DNA of 64,000 nucleotides from Eupeodes corollae (lineage: Eukaryota > Arthropoda > Insecta > Diptera > Syrphidae), in the NCBI RefSeq assembly GCF_945859685.1, contig NC_079149.1, positions 62,266,991 to 62,330,990 on the forward strand, given 5' to 3'. A program made the translations under genes and the position numbers. A model generated the notes under the pieces. That model was not told the origin of the DNA. It searched no databases and saw nothing but the letters and a program-made list of their open reading frames with translations. Below are positions 60,437 through 64,000 of the stretch, in pieces (within the stretch, counting starts at the first letter, position 1; the number at the start of each line of letters is the position of its first letter).

Positions 60437-60710
60437 TCGGAGGCAAATAGCTTCTTCATCGTCTATTACGTACAGAACATCCTCAAATAAAACTTCAACT
60501 AACAATTTTCAAGTTTCCTGAAATTCAACCATGTGTTGAATCAGCTATTCTGTTAGATACCTATATACATACCCCAGATATTCTTGGATATCTTCGGATT
60601 CCTTTTTTGACATCTCAGCTGTTTTTGATCAGCTGTTATTTAAAACATGTAAAACACTAACAAAAAGGTATCCGGATACCCTATCTGTCTCAGATTAAAT
60701 GCAGCCAATT
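60437..60710 (-). mobile_element. MITE, partial copy (family of 4693-5290)
   Basis: The reverse complement of this stretch matches 4693-4990: 'TATCCGGAT', 'AACAGCTGATCAAAAACAGC', 'GAGATGTCA', 'CAGCTGAT..' and 'GAGGATGT..CTGTACGTAATAGACGAT'-like blocks in the same order. The right end 'AATGCAGCCAATT' is the family terminus. The left end is missing. Confidence 0.65.
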
Positions 60711-62367
60711 ACCTCTTCATTCTGAGAAAATTAAAATCTCTAATATCTTAGAAATATGAATAAACTAGCCATTTCTGAACTCTTTTAATGGGATTTTTCT
60801 AATTGTTTTATCATTTTTTCAACAAATCTAAATCTGACATCGTTAAAAACTGAAAGACTCTTGACAGCTACTTAATAAAACTTTATTATGAAAACACCCT
60901 ATTTATTTTTATTCACAGATAAAAGATGAAACTTTCCAAATTCAACTAAAAGTAGGCATAACATTAAAATGCTAAAACTAAAACATTTTTCAGGATATTA
61001 TGAATACAGTTAAGTTCTAGTCTCCTAGTCCCAGTCCTTGCCACAGTCCCACAGTGCTTTTCATTTAGAAAAATAATTATAAATGCGTTTGCATATCGAT
61101 GATTTTATTCACGTACGAGTGTCGAATCGAGTCATCAATGCTCTGGATTGAAATCGTCAATGACGCAATTTGAATTAAGATTTCATTACAGTTGATAAAA
61201 TTGAATGAGGTGTGAATGTGAAAAGGTAAGTATTTTTATTGGCGATGGTAATGTTATGGCTGCAGAGCGAAGCTGTATGGAAAATTTTCTATTATATATA
61301 CATGGATCGCAGTTTTAGTATCTGAATGAACATACTTGTATATATTTTTATAAAACGCAAATGAGCCGTTGTTTCAAGTCATAGAAGACAGTTTTCTGCA
61401 AATTCATATTCATTGAATATGTAACGAACGATTAAACGAATATTTTTTTAATATTTTTGAACGAGCACATATGAAACTATATCAATAATTTTTGGTATTT
61501 TAGACAAGAGGTATAATTATGAGGTGCATTGCATTTCTAAATCAATTGAAATCATTATTTAAACATGCATTACATTTTTGAATTCATTTGAAGTATATTT
61601 TCTTTATTGTTTTATAATTTTTTTTTACTCAACAGTATCTAATGCATAAGTGTCTAGAGAATCAAAATCTTTGAATTAAAGAAATAGGTTAAATCTCATT
61701 TAGCACAACATTTTTTCTGTACATAGATAACTTCATCTGTGGACCCACGATATTTTGCTGAATTAATTTAAAGTACGCAGCAGAACTTCAGAAATTCTGT
61801 TTTAAGAACTACTATAGTAGGAAAATTGAAACTTCACGTTGGTAGACATTTACTTTCTTTTTCTGTCACACAAGCAAAACAATCATAGTGATCATATTGC
61901 CCTGAAATCGAATGTTGCCTAAAATTTGTTATTACATCTTGTTTTAAAAGTATGAATCTTTAAAAATGCTTAAAACAACCAAAATAGTTTTTTTTAAAGT
62001 TAAGATAAATTGTATGATTATTTTGCAAAGCACATAACAGTGAGTTTTTTACAAGGTTCTCGCAAGCTTGAAGCACAAAAACTCTTCTGACCACTTTTTC
62101 AATCGTTTTTGTGTGAGCAGTGTTTACTCAATTTCATACAAATTAAAAGAAATGTATTTAAATAACTTTTCTGTTCTTTTTAACTTAGTGACTTAAAATT
62201 ATTATTTTTTTCTGATATTACGGACAAAAGCAAATATTTTTAAAAAGTTACTGCAAGATTAGGTTTATGGCTTCTAGAAAAGTTATATCACTATAATATA
62301 GGTGTAACCGTTGTTTTACAATCTTTGATGGCAACTCACTTTTCTGAAAAAATAAAGTTTCTTTATT
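60711..62367. other. Intergenic, no gene seen
   Basis: AT-rich sequence with no recognisable coding exon. Confidence 0.4.
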
Positions 62368-63375
62368 AACTTCCCATAAAAGTTATTGTAATGGGCCCGA
62401 TTTGTCAAATTGAAAATTTTGACATTTCTCGACGATTTAAAGCCCCTAGAGAAATAAAAGATTTTTAGAAAGATGTTTGTGCGTGCGTTCGTACGTCCGA
62501 TATCTAACGAACCAAAAACGCTTAACACTTGAATTAAATTTTATATAACTTATTGTAACGTAATACCAAACAAATATATTTTTTGAAAAAATCCAATTAA
62601 CTTTTTTTTTTTAAATCAAAAAAACTGAAATGTGAAATGTGTCACCTCGAAAATTTTACGATTAAAAATGATTTTATCACCAAAACAACTTCGTGCCATC
62701 AAAAATAACGTTTTCAACATTCTGTAAAATTTTTAGAATAATTGAATTGACAGTTTTTTTTACAAAAAATAAAAACCTATACAAAAAAATAAATAAAAGT
62801 TGGTAAAAACTGATTTTCGACTCAAATATCTTTTCAACACTTTGAGATATTGGCTTTTACTACTTTTATATTTTAAAAAATATTGTTGTCAACATTCAGT
62901 AACATTTTGAGAAAAATCTAGTTGACAGTTTTATTGCAACAAAAAAATAATACTAAAAGTTGGTACAAATTTTTTTTCGACTCAAATAGCTTTTCAAAAA
63001 TTTAAAATATTGTCTTTAACCCTTTTTTTTTTACAGAAAATATTGTCCTTTTTCATAAAAAAAAAATCTACAAAAAATAGTTCGCAAATTTGATAAATTG
63101 ATGTTCGGTTCTTGATATCCTTCAAATTAATTTCATTCATCCAATTTGTAAAAATATAAGAAATGCTATATAAATTGGTAAAAATCTGTTTTCGATTTTC
63201 AAATTACACTATTTCTTTACATGAAAAATATTGTTGGTAATTTTAATTGTTTTAAGAATAATTCAACTGACAACTTTTTTGACCCAACACGAAAACCTAC
63301 AAACTTTTAGCAAGACAAATGGATAGACGGGAAAGTTATCAGTCAGTGGGTCACATCTCAGCCTCTTTTTTGCAA
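62368..63375 (+). repeat. Family F repeat unit, complete
   Basis: It starts AACTTCCCATAAAAGTTATT and ends near 63375 with 'GGGAAAGTTATCAGTCAGTG' followed by 'GGTCACATCTCAGCCTC'. The start-proximal part is shortened: it runs from 'GTGCGTGCGTTCGTACGTCC' straight to 'GATATCTAACGAACC', omitting the stretch with the 60-codon frame. Confidence 0.8.
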
Positions 63376-63566
63376 AATTGATTATTATTAAGACCTGATA
63401 AATGCTTTATATTTGATTCTTCAGAATTGAGATTTAAAGATGAATTTAAAATATTTAAATTTCCCAAAAGCAACAATGGTGACACTTTCGCTAATTAAAA
63501 AACAAGAAAGACATTCTACCCCTTTTAATTTGTGAGTACCACACTATAGCTTCCTTCAAACTTTTT

Positions 63567-64000
63567 AACTTCCCATAGGAATTTTGACATTTCTCGACGA
63601 TTCAAGGTCCCAAGAGTCGAAATAAAAGATTTTTAGAAAGATGTCTGTGCGTGCGTGTGTACGTACGTTTGTACGTCCGTACGTTCGCGACGTTTTTTTT
63701 CGTCCTCCATAGCTCAAGAAACAGAAGAGATATTGACTTCAAATAAATTTTGTTATACAGATAATAAAGCAGAAAGATGCAGAAAGGGCTCTCAACAAAA
63801 TTGCGTGGGTGGTTTGTTTTACCATAGCAGTTTGGAAAAAAGGTGAAAATTTTGGTTAACCCTAAATATCATACGAACCAAAAACGCTAGAGACTTGAAT
63901 TAAATTTTATATAATATATTGTAACGTGATATCAAAGAAAATTATTTTTTGAAAAAAATCAATATAACGGTTTTTTTTTATAAATCAATAAAACAGAAAA
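63567..64000 (+). repeat. Family F repeat unit, cut by the window edge
   Basis: It starts AACTTCCCATAGGAATTTTG, lacking about 35 bases of the usual start. It then follows the family sequence through 'CTAGAGACTTGAATT' to the window end. Confidence 0.8.

Noticed and set aside
1..64000. CRISPR arrays, prophage, operons or bacterial systems
   Set aside because: No regular spaced repeats and no prokaryotic gene arrangement; spliced animal genes are present throughout.

Overview
The window is AT-rich animal DNA with short GT..AG introns, many transposon relics and no operons or RNA-gene clusters. The four split genes and the transposon mix (BEL/Pao, Jockey-like and other non-LTR elements, Tc1/mariner, a tRNA-derived SINE, MITEs, a long inverted-repeat family) point to an insect. 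A DEG/ENaC channel of pickpocket type and the fly-like PIG-U and Mpp10 sequences suggest a dipteran. The species cannot be read from the sequence.

Host genes, left to right. (1) 7898-12005, plus strand: an unrecognised 844-residue protein, with an N-terminal coiled coil and a long Ser/Pro-rich disordered part; its start ATG is the last three bases of exon 1. (2) 24836-29023, minus strand: PIG-U, a GPI-transamidase subunit, in six exons. Its last exon lies 2.7 kb from the fifth because a broken BEL/Pao retrotransposon occupies the final intron. (3) 35357-41279, minus strand: a complete ten-exon pickpocket channel of 530 residues, whose 3.3-kb sixth intron holds a non-LTR element that has split a MITE. 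(4) 48845-50888, plus strand: Mpp10, a U3 snoRNP / SSU processome protein of 633 residues in three exons.

The rest is mostly repeats. 0-5.3 kb: degraded repeat arm, internally deleted non-LTR element with a nested insertion, then a MITE. 5.5-7.1 kb: Tc1-like transposon with paired repeats at each end. 8.2-8.7 and 12.2-14.7 kb: MITEs, one of them with a SINE inside. 14.7-23.1 kb: long repeat units, two non-LTR elements, and a 2.1-kb inverted pair of repeat units. 29.8-34.3 kb: two non-LTR fragments and a Tc1-like copy. 43-48.6 kb: Jockey-like remnant, a 1.36-kb near-perfect tandem duplication, and a MITE. 51-64 kb: GC-rich islet, Tc1 and mariner-like remnants, and three more repeat units, one with a full-length SINE bounded by an exact 13-bp target duplication.

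I found no CRISPR, phage, operon or convincing new enzymatic system. The most notable items are the long repeat family and its inverted pair, the SINE and its shared tail with a LINE, the nested insertions inside PIG-U and pickpocket introns, a possible one-base frame break at the PIG-U N-terminus, and the uncharacterised 844-residue protein. Coordinates of exons were set by hand from splice signals, frame and family similarity.
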